From NCBI GenBank assembly GCA_946221385.1, contig CAMIGX010000007.1, positions 62,001 to 126,000 on the forward strand: a stretch of 64,000 nucleotides of DNA, given 5' to 3'. The translations under genes were made by a program, and so were the position numbers. This DNA comes from an uncultured Propionimicrobium sp. (lineage in GTDB: Bacteria > Actinomycetota > Actinomycetes > Propionibacteriales > Propionibacteriaceae). Below the pieces are notes generated by a model. It was given only the letters and a program-made list of their open reading frames with translations. It did not search any database and was not told the DNA's origin. Positions within the stretch are counted from its first letter, which is position 1. Every line of letters starts with the position of its first letter. Positions 1-8,034 of this stretch are shown here, piece by piece.

Positions 1-1124
1 TCGCGATGCCGCCAAATCGGTCCTCGCCAGGGCACCCAATGCGCAGCAGCGTCACGGACCGCTGCGTCGTCAATCTCGACACCTAGACCCGGTCCGGTCA
101 ACCGCTCGATGAAGCCGTCTTGAATCTGGAAGATCGACGTGTCGACCAGGTAATCCAGCACATCAGCACCCTTGTTGTAGTGGATGCCGAAGCTGCCCTC
201 TTGGATGACGTGATTCGAGGTGCACAGCGCGACCTGCAGGCAAGCTGCCAAAGCGATCGGCCCGAGCGGGCAGTGTGGTGCCAGCAGCGCACCGAAGCTT
301 TCTGCCAAAGAGGCGATCTTGCGCACCTCGGTGATACCACCGGCATGCGCGAGGTCAGGCTGCACCACAGCTACGCCAGCATAGAGCACCGGTAGGAATT
401 CTCGGCGCTCAAAGAGCCGCTCGCCGGTCGCGATTGGAATGCTGGTCGCTTCGACGATGCGGTCAAATAGATGCGAGTCCTCGGGGATCAGCGGTTCTTC
501 GACGAACATTGGACGCAACGGTTCTAGCTCGTGGACTAACCGTTTGGCGTTCGGATAGGACACTCGTCCGTGGAAATCCACCGCGACGTCACGGTCTGGT
601 CCGAGCACCTCTTTGGCGACGGCCACCCGATGCAGGACGCCGTCAATTTCACGCTGGGTGGCCAGAGGAGTCATGGCGCCGCAGGCATTCATCTTGACTG
701 CGCTGAATCCTTGCTCGAGACGACCCGCGATTTGGTCTGCCACTTCGTCAGGCTCATCGCCGCCGACCCAGCAGTAGACGCGCACCCGGTCACGAACCGC
801 ACCGCCGAGCAGGTCATGGATCGACATGTTGGCACGCTTACCCTTGATGTCCCACAGCGCCATGTCGATGCCAGAGACCGCCGAGGACAAGATCGCGCCG
901 CCCCGATAGAAAGATCCCTTCGACATGACCTGCCAAAGATCTTCGATGCGATCTTCTCGTTGCCCGACGAGCAACTCGGACAATTCATCGACGGCGCGGG
1001 CCACCGTATCGGAACGTCCTTCGCAAGTGGCTTCGCCCCAGCCGACTAGGCCGTCGTGGGTTTCAACGCGCACCAGAAGCCAGCGCGGCGCGACCAGGAA
1101 GCGCTCAACGCGTGAGATGGTCAT
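1..1124 (-). CDS. dgoD: D-galactonate dehydratase, 3' end cut by window edge
   Basis: Enolase-superfamily (mandelate racemase-like) enzyme that dehydrates D-galactonate to 2-dehydro-3-deoxygalactonate in the DeLey-Doudoroff route. I translated this frame by hand. The metal ligands fall at D183 (in DFHGR), E209 (VEEP) and E235 (TGER), with catalytic histidines H185 and about H284 (LAPHCPLGPIALAA). These positions and surrounding sequences agree with E. coli DgoD as I know it. About 374 codons are visible and the frame is still open at base 1, at a point matching the last few residues of the family. The ATG at 1124-1122 overlaps the stop of the upstream permease (ATGA), so it is the last visible gene of the transporter operon. 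A related sugar-acid dehydratase is the only realistic alternative. Confidence 0.9.
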   Translation of the reverse strand, partial: MTISRVERFLVAPRWLLVRVETHDGLVGWGEATCEGRSDTVARAVDELSELLVGQREDRIEDLWQVMSKGSFYRGGAILSSAVSGIDMALWDIKGKRANMSIHDLLGGAVRDRVRVYCWVGGDEPDEVADQIAGRLEQGFSAVKMNACGAMTPLATQREIDGVLHRVAVAKEVLGPDRDVAVDFHGRVSYPNAKRLVHELEPLRPMFVEEPLIPEDSHLFDRIVEATSIPIATGERLFERREFLPVLYAGVAVVQPDLAHAGGITEVRKIASLAESFGALLAPHCPLGPIALAACLQVALCTSNHVIQEGSFGIHYNKGADVLDYLVDTSIFQIQDGFIERLTGPGLGVEIDDAAVRDAAAHWVPWRGPIWRHR

Positions 1125-1939
1125 CCCTTCACCGCCCCCGCGGTCAGACCAGACACGATGTAGCGCTGTGCGAACAAGGCGATGATCATGATCGGCACCG
1201 TGACCACCGTAGAAGCGGCCATCAATCCGCCCCAGTCGATGCTCGCATAGCCGATGAAATCGAATATGGCCACCGGAAGCGTCTTGGTGCGGGCATCCGA
1301 GAGCACCAAGGCGAACATGAAGTTGTTCCAGCTGAAGATGAAGCTCAAGATGCCAGCGGTTGCGATACCAGGCACCGATAGCGGCAAAGTGACGCGCAGA
1401 AAGGCGCCAATCGGCGTCAGACCGTCGACTTGTGCTGCTTCTTCTAGTTCCTCAGATAGGCCGTCGAAGAAGCCGATCATGATGTACAAGATGAGCGGCA
1501 ACGAGACGAACATGTGTGACAGGATCAGCACTGAGTAGCCGCCGACCATGCGCAGATTACTGAAGACGTAGTACCAGGGCACCAGCAATGAGACGCCGGG
1601 GATGATGCGTGCCATCAAAACCACAATGGCACTGCGCTTCATGACGAAACGGCTCATCGAATAGGCCGCTGGCACAGCGATGATCATCGACAGCAGGGTG
1701 GATAGGAATGCCACTAGGAAGCTATTCCAGATGTATCCGCCGAAATCCGAGCGGGCGAGCACCGTCTCATAGTTTTCGAGCGTCGGTTTGAAATTGAAGG
1801 CATTAGCGACGTCATAGATTTGGGCGTTGTTCTTAAAGCTAGAAATCACCATCCAGAAAATCGGGACGAGCATCACGAAGACAATGAAGATGATCGCGAC
1901 GACCCTGAAGATGCGATATGCCAATGACGATTTCATCAT
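1121..1939 (-). CDS. Carbohydrate ABC transporter permease, MalG type
   Basis: Inner-membrane permease of the CUT1 sugar ABC family, 272 aa. It has an N-terminal membrane segment at about residues 10-30 and further hydrophobic segments typical of the six-helix fold. The EAA loop for docking the ATPase is visible as EEAAQVDGLTPIGAFLRVTL. It overlaps the second permease upstream by 4 bases and dgoD downstream by 4 bases, so the three are probably translated as one unit. No ATP-binding subunit is encoded nearby; as in many CUT1 systems a shared MsmK/MalK-type ATPase elsewhere probably energises the transporter. Substrate inferred from dgoD: galactonate or a related sugar acid or its oligomer. 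Confidence 0.9.
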   Translation of the reverse strand: MMKSSLAYRIFRVVAIIFIVFVMLVPIFWMVISSFKNNAQIYDVANAFNFKPTLENYETVLARSDFGGYIWNSFLVAFLSTLLSMIIAVPAAYSMSRFVMKRSAIVVLMARIIPGVSLLVPWYYVFSNLRMVGGYSVLILSHMFVSLPLILYIMIGFFDGLSEELEEAAQVDGLTPIGAFLRVTLPLSVPGIATAGILSFIFSWNNFMFALVLSDARTKTLPVAIFDFIGYASIDWGGLMAASTVVTVPIMIIALFAQRYIVSGLTAGAVKG

Positions 1940-2871
1940 TGCCTCCTAGATCTGCGCGTGAGCAGGAATAGCGCAAGCAAAATCAACCCGAAGAAGAGAA
2001 TCAGCACTGCCGAGGCGACGCCATAGGCGTTATAGTCAAAACTCAAGCCATACGCGTAGACGTTCAACGTCTCCACCTCATGGAAAGAACCGCCGCCGCG
2101 GCCCTTGGCTGAATAGAGAATGTCGAAAGTCTTGAGTGCGTCGATGCCGCGCAACAAGGTCGCGACGACGACGCTAGGCATCAAGATTGGCAAAGTGATG
2201 TGCCAAAAACGTTGATTAGTACTGGCTCCGTCGATCGCAGAGGCTTCGTCAAGCTCCTCGGGAATTGAAGTCAAGCCAGCCAACAAGATAAGCGCCACCA
2301 TTGGCGTCCACTGCCAGATATCCATGAACATCGTCGTCGGCAGTGCGGTGCGTTCGCCGGCGAGCCAGGGCTGAGCGGGAAGTCCTAGCTTCAGCAGCAC
2401 GTGATTAGCGATGCCGATGTTGGGTTCGAAGATTAGTCGCCACATCATCCCGACAGCCACTGGCGTGGCGACCAATGGCATCAAAATCGCAACCCGCACG
2501 ATGCCTTGGCCGACGAATCGACGACGCAGCAGCAATGCGATGCACATGCCCAGCACGAGCTGGACGACCAATGTACCGAAGGTGAAGAACAACGTTCTAC
2601 CAACAGCTGGCCAAAAACGGACGGTGTCAGTCAACACTTCGGCGTAATTCTGCAGGCCGATGAATTCTTTGTCTGCCCGCACAGAACCTGAGGCGTCAGT
2701 GAAACTCAGGTAAATGGTCCACCCCAGTGGGAATAACAACATTGCTGCGGTGAAAATCATGGCTGGCGCAGCAAGCACCCATTGGCGGTGCTTATTTACC
2801 CAAGCCCAAAGCGTATTCTCTCTCCTGCTTTGGGACATGGTGCGCCCTGATTCAGCCACGCTGCTGCTCAT
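1936..2871 (-). CDS. Carbohydrate ABC transporter permease, MalF type
   Basis: First permease of the CUT1 transporter, 311 aa from the start chosen here. The EAA loop reads EELDEASAIDGASTNQRFW. The open frame extends to 2934, but that upstream start lies inside a strong hairpin and has no ribosome site. The ATG at 2871 is preceded by AGGAG at 6 bases and gives a protein starting MSSSVAESGR, so I use it. The region before the first helix (about residues 35-55) is polar, as usual in MalF-like subunits. It pairs with the MalG-type permease it overlaps. The upstream binding protein gene is separated by 112 bases containing the hairpin. Confidence 0.88.
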   Translation of the reverse strand: MSSSVAESGRTMSQSRRENTLWAWVNKHRQWVLAAPAMIFTAAMLLFPLGWTIYLSFTDASGSVRADKEFIGLQNYAEVLTDTVRFWPAVGRTLFFTFGTLVVQLVLGMCIALLLRRRFVGQGIVRVAILMPLVATPVAVGMMWRLIFEPNIGIANHVLLKLGLPAQPWLAGERTALPTTMFMDIWQWTPMVALILLAGLTSIPEELDEASAIDGASTNQRFWHITLPILMPSVVVATLLRGIDALKTFDILYSAKGRGGGSFHEVETLNVYAYGLSFDYNAYGVASAVLILFFGLILLALFLLTRRSRRQ

Positions 2872-2898
2872 CTTGGCTCCTGTAATTCGAATAGAAAG

Positions 2899-2943
2899 CC
2901 GAGGGCAGTGAAGCCATAACCTGGGACGCTTCACTGCCCTCGG
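2899..2943 (-). terminator. Intercistronic hairpin between binding protein and permease genes
   Basis: Perfect 16-bp inverted repeat (2899-2914 and 2928-2943) with a 13-base loop, placed 40 bases after the binding protein stop and before the permease ribosome site. On the minus-strand transcript it is followed by CTTTCTATT, only moderately U-rich, so it may act as a leaky terminator or as an mRNA-stabilising 3' structure. Either would make the binding protein more abundant than the permeases. Confidence 0.8.
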
Positions 2944-2983
2944 TTTCGCATCATTTGGATTTCACTCGAGTCCGATTAGTGAA

Positions 2984-4282
2984 CTATTTCTTTTCGCCAT
3001 CCAAGAAGTCTTGGTACAGCTTTTGAGCATTCTTGAGCGATTCAGCCACGTCCTTGCCTGCGATACCGTCGACGATCGGAGCGCCCACGATCTCGCGCGC
3101 TTGCGGAACCTTGATCACCTGCGGACGGTCGTGGCCGATACCGCCCTGCGCAGAACCCTTGGAGGCCTCAACCAGATCCTTAGGATCATTCTTGGTCGCC
3201 TCAGCGTTCGCCCAAATCGACTTTCGCGCGCTGGGATTACCCTCTTGCTGCAGCTTCAGCGTCATTTCCTTGCTGGTGGCCCATTCAATGAACTTGAAGG
3301 CGTTCTCCTTGTTGTGGGACGCATCGTTGATGCCCAACGCCCAAGACGGGATATTGAAGGAGTGACGTCCTGCCGGGCCTTCCGGGAACGGCGCGAAGCC
3401 GACTTTGTCGGAAACCTTAGATTTGGCCGGGTCAGTGGCGTTGCGGTAGAGCGAATCTGCTTCGGTTAAGAACGCCGCGCCACCCTGCTGGAAGATCGCC
3501 ATCGAGTCTGGCCAAGCCATGTCGGTGGATACGTTGGCCGGGCCCGCCTCGCGGATCAAGCTGGTGTACATCTCATAGGCTTGCAGGGCCTCCGGGTTGT
3601 CCAAAGTGGCCTTGCCATCCTTGTCGAAGTCGCCACCGTAGGAGTACAGGTAGCTGGAGAACATCGTCACCGCAGCAGTGCGGCTGGTGCGTGCGACGAA
3701 GCCGGCCGTGCCTGGGTTGTCGGCTTTGATCTTGAGCGCCATTTCCTTCATCTCGTCAAGAGTCTTAGGCGGCGCGGTATAGCCAGACTTTTCGAGTAGA
3801 TCCTTGCGGTAATACAAGACCTCGCGTTCGGTGATGATCGGAACGCCGACCACCTTGCCCTTGAAGCTAGTCGCGTCCACGGGCCCCTCTTGGAAATCAG
3901 CCCAATCCCAATCCGCGTTTTTAGTGACGTCATTGCTCAGATCCGCGAGCCACTTGTTGGTGGCAAAGTTTTTGCCCTCTTGCAGCGGGCGGTACATCAT
4001 GACGTCCAGATCCTTGGAGCCAGCGTTTAGCTTGACGTTGTACTGGTCGGACAGCTGATCTTCACCGAGCTGAGTAATCTCTACCTTGATGCCCGTCTGG
4101 GATTCGAATTCCGGAATCGCTTTCTTGATAGATTCGGTCCAAACGTGGTTGGCCAACGTGACGCGCAAAGGACCAGACGATCCACCCTTGTCACCCTTGT
4201 CACCGCCACCGCCGCCACAGCCGGTCAGCGCCACAGACAGAGCAACGGCCGCTGCTGCTAGCTGCATGAGGGGTCTCTTCAT
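2984..4282 (-). CDS. Extracellular solute-binding lipoprotein of sugar ABC transporter
   Basis: CUT1-family substrate-binding protein, 432 aa. It begins with a lipoprotein signal peptide (MKRPLMQLAAAAVALSVA, lipobox LTGC, acylated Cys at about residue 22), followed by a Gly-rich linker rich in GDKG. The mature part has the family-1 binding protein pattern, including a P-x-FE segment near residue 56 (AIPEFESQTG). The ATG is preceded by GGAGGA at good spacing. It is the first gene of the leftward operon with two permeases and dgoD, so it probably captures galactonate or a galactonate-containing compound at the cell surface. The exact ligand cannot be read from the sequence. Confidence 0.9.
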   Translation of the reverse strand: MKRPLMQLAAAAVALSVALTGCGGGGGDKGDKGGSSGPLRVTLANHVWTESIKKAIPEFESQTGIKVEITQLGEDQLSDQYNVKLNAGSKDLDVMMYRPLQEGKNFATNKWLADLSNDVTKNADWDWADFQEGPVDATSFKGKVVGVPIITEREVLYYRKDLLEKSGYTAPPKTLDEMKEMALKIKADNPGTAGFVARTSRTAAVTMFSSYLYSYGGDFDKDGKATLDNPEALQAYEMYTSLIREAGPANVSTDMAWPDSMAIFQQGGAAFLTEADSLYRNATDPAKSKVSDKVGFAPFPEGPAGRHSFNIPSWALGINDASHNKENAFKFIEWATSKEMTLKLQQEGNPSARKSIWANAEATKNDPKDLVEASKGSAQGGIGHDRPQVIKVPQAREIVGAPIVDGIAGKDVAESLKNAQKLYQDFLDGEKK

Positions 4283-4349
4283 GATTCCTCCGTCAAAATG
4301 TCATCCGTCGTTGGATGAGCGGGCCTCGTTGCCCACTGCTTGACTCAAG

Positions 4350-4378
4350 ACAATAAATCAGATTTATTTGCGTTGCAA
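4350..4378 (-). promoter_or_regulatory. Probable sigma-70 promoter of the galactonate operon
   Basis: On the minus strand TTGCAA (4378-4373) and TATTGT (4355-4350) are separated by exactly 17 bases. This places the transcript start near 4343, about 60 bases before the binding protein ATG. The spacer and -10 contain the perfect palindrome described separately. Read by eye, not scored. Confidence 0.6.
4352..4368. promoter_or_regulatory. Palindromic operator, probable GntR-family site
   Basis: AATAAATCAGATTTATT is a perfect 8+1+8 palindrome in the 163-base divergent intergenic region. It covers the spacer and -10 of the operon promoter. A second palindrome, CGTTGCAACG (4371-4380), overlaps the -35. 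A dimeric FCD-type GntR protein encoded next door is the obvious ligand, so binding would occlude RNA polymerase. Confidence 0.65.
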
Positions 4379-4445
4379 CGGAAGTAGCCGAGTTCTTCGG
4401 AGCAAGTCGCGATCAAGTTCAGTTGATATTTGGGAGGTAGCGACC

Positions 4446-5204
4446 ATGTCGTTGCGAGGCCCGGCAACCGGCGACGACCCGCAAGCCAGGGAGACGCTAA
4501 AAAGCCAAGTCACCCAGGAATTGGGCTCGGCTCTGGTGGCCGGACGTTGGCAGCCTGGCGAGAACATCCAGCTGGAACACTTGGCCGCGCACTACGGCGT
4601 CTCACTTTCTGTGGTGCGCGAAGCGGTCAGCGTCTTGTCATCAATCGGGCTCGTGGAGAGCCGTCGACGTCTCGGCACGATCGTGCAGCCGGCGAGCAAT
4701 TGGGACAATTTAAACCCTCAGCTGATCAACTGGCGGTTGGCAGACCCGCGGCAACGAGCTGATCAATTTCACTGGCTGATCGAGCTTCGAGCCGCTTTAG
4801 AGCCCGCCGCTGCCTCACTAGCCGCACTCCGACGCAGCCCAGAGCAGGCTGCTCGCCTGGTCGACCTCGCGCAAGATCTGCAACGATGCGCGGGCCGACG
4901 CGACCTTGCCGAATTTCTCAATTTCGATATTGAATTCCATCAAGAGCTCTATCTGGCCTCAGGGAACCCCCAAATAGGGCAGATGGCCAATCAGATGCAG
5001 GCGATCTTGACCGCCCGTCACCAATTTGGGTTGATGCCCAGTAAGCCAGATCCGCGGGCGATAGAGCTGCACGCGCTGCTGGCACGCGCGATCATGAGCT
5101 TCGACGTAGAGTCTGCGACCTTCGCTAGCACCCACATTGTGACGCGTGCGACTGCCGAATTCGAAGCCGCCATGCGTGCTAGCAGGTCGTCAACTGAGAG
5201 TTAG
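4446..5204 (+). CDS. GntR/FadR (FCD) transcriptional regulator, DgoR-like
   Basis: 252-aa regulator with an N-terminal winged helix (QLEHLAAHYGVSLSVVREAV, about residues 40-60, then GLVESRRRLGTIV) and a C-terminal all-helical FCD domain. Likely metal or ligand residues sit in DIEFHQELYLASGNP and AIELHALLARA. The segment NLNPQLINWRLADP after the wing resembles DgoR-type regulators. An open frame begins at 4368, but the ATG at 4446 has GGGAGG 8 bases upstream and is the likely start. It is divergent from the binding protein-permease-dgoD operon and probably represses it until galactonate or its dehydration product binds. Confidence 0.88.
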   Translation: MSLRGPATGDDPQARETLKSQVTQELGSALVAGRWQPGENIQLEHLAAHYGVSLSVVREAVSVLSSIGLVESRRRLGTIVQPASNWDNLNPQLINWRLADPRQRADQFHWLIELRAALEPAAASLAALRRSPEQAARLVDLAQDLQRCAGRRDLAEFLNFDIEFHQELYLASGNPQIGQMANQMQAILTARHQFGLMPSKPDPRAIELHALLARAIMSFDVESATFASTHIVTRATAEFEAAMRASRSSTES

Positions 5205-5216
5205 ATTCCTCAGCCC

Positions 5217-5738
5217 TCACTGATCGAATTTGAGCTCCTTCAGCGACTCCCAGCGGGCGTCTATTTGCTCCTCATGAGCGTGGTCAGGAACTTCGTTGAG
5301 GTCGAAACCGCAAATGACGCACAGGCCTAGACAATCAGGCTTGCACAGCGGAGCGAACGGGAGCTCGAGGACGATCGCGTCGCGCAACGGCGGTTCTAGA
5401 TCAATGCTCTCGTCGGCGATAAACAGCGAGTCTTCTTCGGCATCCTTGCCGGGATAGTAGAACAACTCTTGCAGCTCGAAATCAGTCGGGCCGCTCAAAT
5501 CTCGCAGACAGCGGGCGCACTCCCCGACCGTCTTGGCATGGACGTCTCCGGAGACCCAAATTCCCTCGACTACCGATTCAAGACGCAAATCGATTTGGAT
5601 TGGTTCGCCTTCCGGGACTCGCATCAACTGAATGCCTAGGTCTGCCGGCGCAGGCCACTGCCGATGCAACTCGGTCATCTCCCCGGCGCGTCGCACCAAA
5701 TCGTGCACCGGAACGATCCATGGCGAACGAGCATCCAT
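5217..5738 (-). CDS. DUF177 (YceD-family) protein
   Basis: YceD/DUF177 family, usually a partner of the ribosomal protein L32 gene and linked to 23S rRNA handling in other organisms. The conserved C-terminal CKPDCLGLCVICGFDLNE cysteine cluster is present, as is CARCL earlier. The start is uncertain: a TTG at 5825 would abut the upstream gene, whereas the ATG at 5738 gives MDARSPWIVPVHDL, which fits the family N-terminus better (173 aa). In many actinobacteria the next genes are rpmF, rnc and mutM; here they are missing and the convergent GntR gene ends 12 bases away. Confidence 0.8.
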   Translation of the reverse strand: MDARSPWIVPVHDLVRRAGEMTELHRQWPAPADLGIQLMRVPEGEPIQIDLRLESVVEGIWVSGDVHAKTVGECARCLRDLSGPTDFELQELFYYPGKDAEEDSLFIADESIDLEPPLRDAIVLELPFAPLCKPDCLGLCVICGFDLNEVPDHAHEEQIDARWESLKELKFDQ

Positions 5739-5821
5739 CTGTTGTTTCACGCCAATAATCCTAGTCGTGCGGTATTGATGCTCAATGGCTAAACCTTCCG
5801 GCTTAGCTGCGTTCACGAGCC

Positions 5822-6733
5822 TCAAACACCCAACTCGTCTAGCGCGAAAGCCTTCGTGCCATTCTTGGCGACTAGGACGAGCACATATTGGCCGCCGTGG
5901 ACGCCGAATGTCATACTCACATCTGGAGTCGCCTTAATTTTCTGCAAGCCTTTAGCGACCCGCTGCGGGTCGACCTGAGTCATATCGAACGGCTCGAAAT
6001 ATTCGTCATTGTCTGGAGTTCCGCAGACCGTCTTCCAAGAGGGCTCAGCCGAACCCCAAATTTTTCCATAAGAAACCGTCCGATGGCAGGGCGTCCCGTC
6101 GGTCTTAGTGCCCTGATCGGTCGACACTCGCATGACGTTGTCGCCCACCAACGCGCCGAACTGAATATGCCGCACCGAAGTTTGGTCTATGAAGCTGGCT
6201 GTGCTCTGCCAAAGCTGCTGCATGGCCGCCGGATCGGCAGCACTATCGGGCTTTGGCAGGGTTTGGTCACCAATCTTTTGGGCGACCGCCATTGGCGGCT
6301 TCTGGGCCGACGCACACCAAGCCGTGATCAGCACCTCACCGGAGTGCAGGGCATCGCCTTGAATATATGAACTGTCGGCTTCATCGGGACAAGTTTGGGT
6401 CAAATCAAATGCGGAAATTTGGGCATCTAGCGGCCATTGACTAGCAGTCAGATAGACAGCCTCTTGCACCTCTCCGGCAGCGGCTTCCCGCAAACCCTTA
6501 CTCTTATCTGACACATAGACCACCGTGCCGCGTCCGTCACCAGATAGGACAGTCATGCTGCCATTCGGGCGGGTAATGACGGTACCGATGCGTTGCTCGG
6601 TTAGTTCACCGATCTTTTGCAGGTCACTATGCCAACGCTTTTGGGCGGACTCACTAAATCCCGCATCGCTCGAACACCCGGCGCCCAACAGCGCGGCCAC
6701 CAGGATCACAGACAGGCAATGGATGCGCTTCAT
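5822..6733 (-). CDS. Lipoprotein of unknown function
   Basis: 303-aa secreted lipoprotein. The signal peptide is MKRIHCLSVILVAALLGAGC, with lipobox LGAGC. AGGAG lies 5 bases before the ATG at 6733, which I prefer over the GTG at 6748. The mature protein has no domain I can name; it has scattered cysteines (for example QTCPDEAD, TAWCASA, TPCHRT, KTVCGTP) that could form two disulfides. It lies between coaD and the DUF177 gene on the same strand. Probably a cell-envelope protein of actinobacteria; no function is assigned. Confidence 0.75.
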   Translation of the reverse strand: MKRIHCLSVILVAALLGAGCSSDAGFSESAQKRWHSDLQKIGELTEQRIGTVITRPNGSMTVLSGDGRGTVVYVSDKSKGLREAAAGEVQEAVYLTASQWPLDAQISAFDLTQTCPDEADSSYIQGDALHSGEVLITAWCASAQKPPMAVAQKIGDQTLPKPDSAADPAAMQQLWQSTASFIDQTSVRHIQFGALVGDNVMRVSTDQGTKTDGTPCHRTVSYGKIWGSAEPSWKTVCGTPDNDEYFEPFDMTQVDPQRVAKGLQKIKATPDVSMTFGVHGGQYVLVLVAKNGTKAFALDELGV

Positions 6734-6797
6734 TCGGCTCCTAAACACAGCAGAATCAACTAGCCGGCTAGCGAAATCAGGCTAACACTGGACGGTC

Positions 6798-7289
6798 TCA
6801 AGCAGGCTTTATCTTGTTCAGCACCGCGACGTTGACTGCCGGCGTCACGAATTGGGAAATGTCGCCACCGAGATGGGCAACTTCACGGATCATCGACGAC
6901 GAAATGGTGCCGTATTTTTGACCGGCTGGAATGAGCACTGTCTCGATACCCGAAAGAGCCCGATTCAACTGCGACATTTGCAATTCATAGTCGAAATCAG
7001 AGCCGAATCGAACTCCTTTGACGATGACCCGAGCGCCATGTTGGACACAAAATTCGGTTAGCAATCCGTCAATAGGTTCAACACTGACGCCAGGCATGTC
7101 AGCGACCGCGTCCTTAGCCAATTCCAGGCGCTCTTCGAAACCGAATAGGTAATTCTTGGTCGAATTGCGGCCAACCGCGACGATGACCTCGTTGAACACT
7201 GCAGCGGAGCGTTCAATGATGTCCAAATGTCCGCGCGTAATTGGGTCGAACGATCCTGGGCAGACCGCGCGTACCAGTTGATCGGTCAT
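6798..7289 (-). CDS. coaD: Phosphopantetheine adenylyltransferase
   Basis: Penultimate step of coenzyme A synthesis: transfers AMP from ATP to 4'-phosphopantetheine. At 163 aa it has the usual CoaD length. The nucleotidyltransferase signature is clear: GSFDPITRGHLDIIERSA (residues 12-29, with the T/HxGH-type RGHLD) and the C-terminal ISSSMIREVA phosphate-binding loop. The ATG overlaps the rsmD stop by one base (TGATG), so the two are translationally coupled, which is the standard rsmD-coaD arrangement. Cytoplasmic, normally a hexamer. Confidence 0.97.
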   Translation of the reverse strand: MTDQLVRAVCPGSFDPITRGHLDIIERSAAVFNEVIVAVGRNSTKNYLFGFEERLELAKDAVADMPGVSVEPIDGLLTEFCVQHGARVIVKGVRFGSDFDYELQMSQLNRALSGIETVLIPAGQKYGTISSSMIREVAHLGGDISQFVTPAVNVAVLNKIKPA

Positions 7290-7876
7290 CAGCTTTCCTG
7301 TTCGTCAAATTGGGCGAAATACAACGTCGTCTCACCGTATCGGCGTTCCCAGCTATCGGACACACTAGCCGGCCAACCAGGCGCCGTGTCGCGCTTGGCA
7401 CGTTCGACGACGACCAGTCCGTCAGCCGCCAACCAGTCCGCAGCGACGATGGCCAGCAATTCGTCCAACTCGCCACTCGCAAAGCGATAGGGCGGGTCAA
7501 GCCAGACAACATCGAAACCACCCGTGGGCGCCGCCAGAAATGATCGCACGCTGGCTTGAATGAGCTTGGCTGTTAAACCAGTGTCCGCGATATTTCGGCT
7601 GATCGCCTGTGCAGCATGGCGATGCTCGTCCACCAGGACCACCGGACTCGCCCCGCGGCTAGCAGCTTCGAGCCCCACTGCCCCGCTGCCGGCGAATAGG
7701 TCTAGGAAACTGACGCCAGCCAACTGTGCGTCTACTGTTTCATCGATCGTCCCCAGCCAGCTGGCTAATGCGCTGAAGAGCGCTTCCCGCACCCGATCGC
7801 TGGTTGGGCGGGTCTGCTCCCCGGCTGGGGCACGCAATGTGCGCCCACCGGCCCTGCCCGCAATGATCCTTGGCAC
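7289..7876 (-). CDS. rsmD: 16S rRNA (guanine966-N2)-methyltransferase
   Basis: 195-aa SAM-dependent Rossmann methyltransferase of the RsmD family. It starts MPRIIAGRAGGRTLRAPAG, typical of the family. The SAM motif is FLDLFAGSGAVGLEAASRGA (about 55-74) and the catalytic motif is DVVWLDPPYRF (about 122-132). It modifies G966 of 16S rRNA in the small subunit. It is one-base coupled to coaD downstream. Upstream is an intergenic region shared with the divergent sugar catabolism operon. Confidence 0.95.
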   Translation of the reverse strand: MPRIIAGRAGGRTLRAPAGEQTRPTSDRVREALFSALASWLGTIDETVDAQLAGVSFLDLFAGSGAVGLEAASRGASPVVLVDEHRHAAQAISRNIADTGLTAKLIQASVRSFLAAPTGGFDVVWLDPPYRFASGELDELLAIVAADWLAADGLVVVERAKRDTAPGWPASVSDSWERRYGETTLYFAQFDEQES

Positions 7877-7890
7877 CCAGCCAGCCTAAT

Positions 7891-7920
7891 TTGCGGCAAT
7901 TGTCTGCTCAATTGCTGCAA
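7891..7920. promoter_or_regulatory. 30-bp imperfect palindrome upstream of sugar catabolism operon
   Basis: Arms TTGCGGCAATTG (7891-7902) and CAATTGCTGCAA (7909-7920) pair at 11 of 12 positions around a 6-base centre. It lies between rsmD and the divergent isomerase gene, about 115 bases before the isomerase ATG. The size and symmetry fit an operator for a LacI- or GntR-type regulator. No such regulator gene adjoins this operon, so the ligand protein would be encoded elsewhere. Confidence 0.5.
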
Positions 7921-8034
7921 GCTTCGGCAACCGTCGCCAAATTGTCAGTGCCATTAGGTTGAATAGATCCCTAGGCACTCGTCAGCGATGACCGGCGAGC
8001 CATCCCGACCAATGACGCCCGAGGAGAAATCGAT

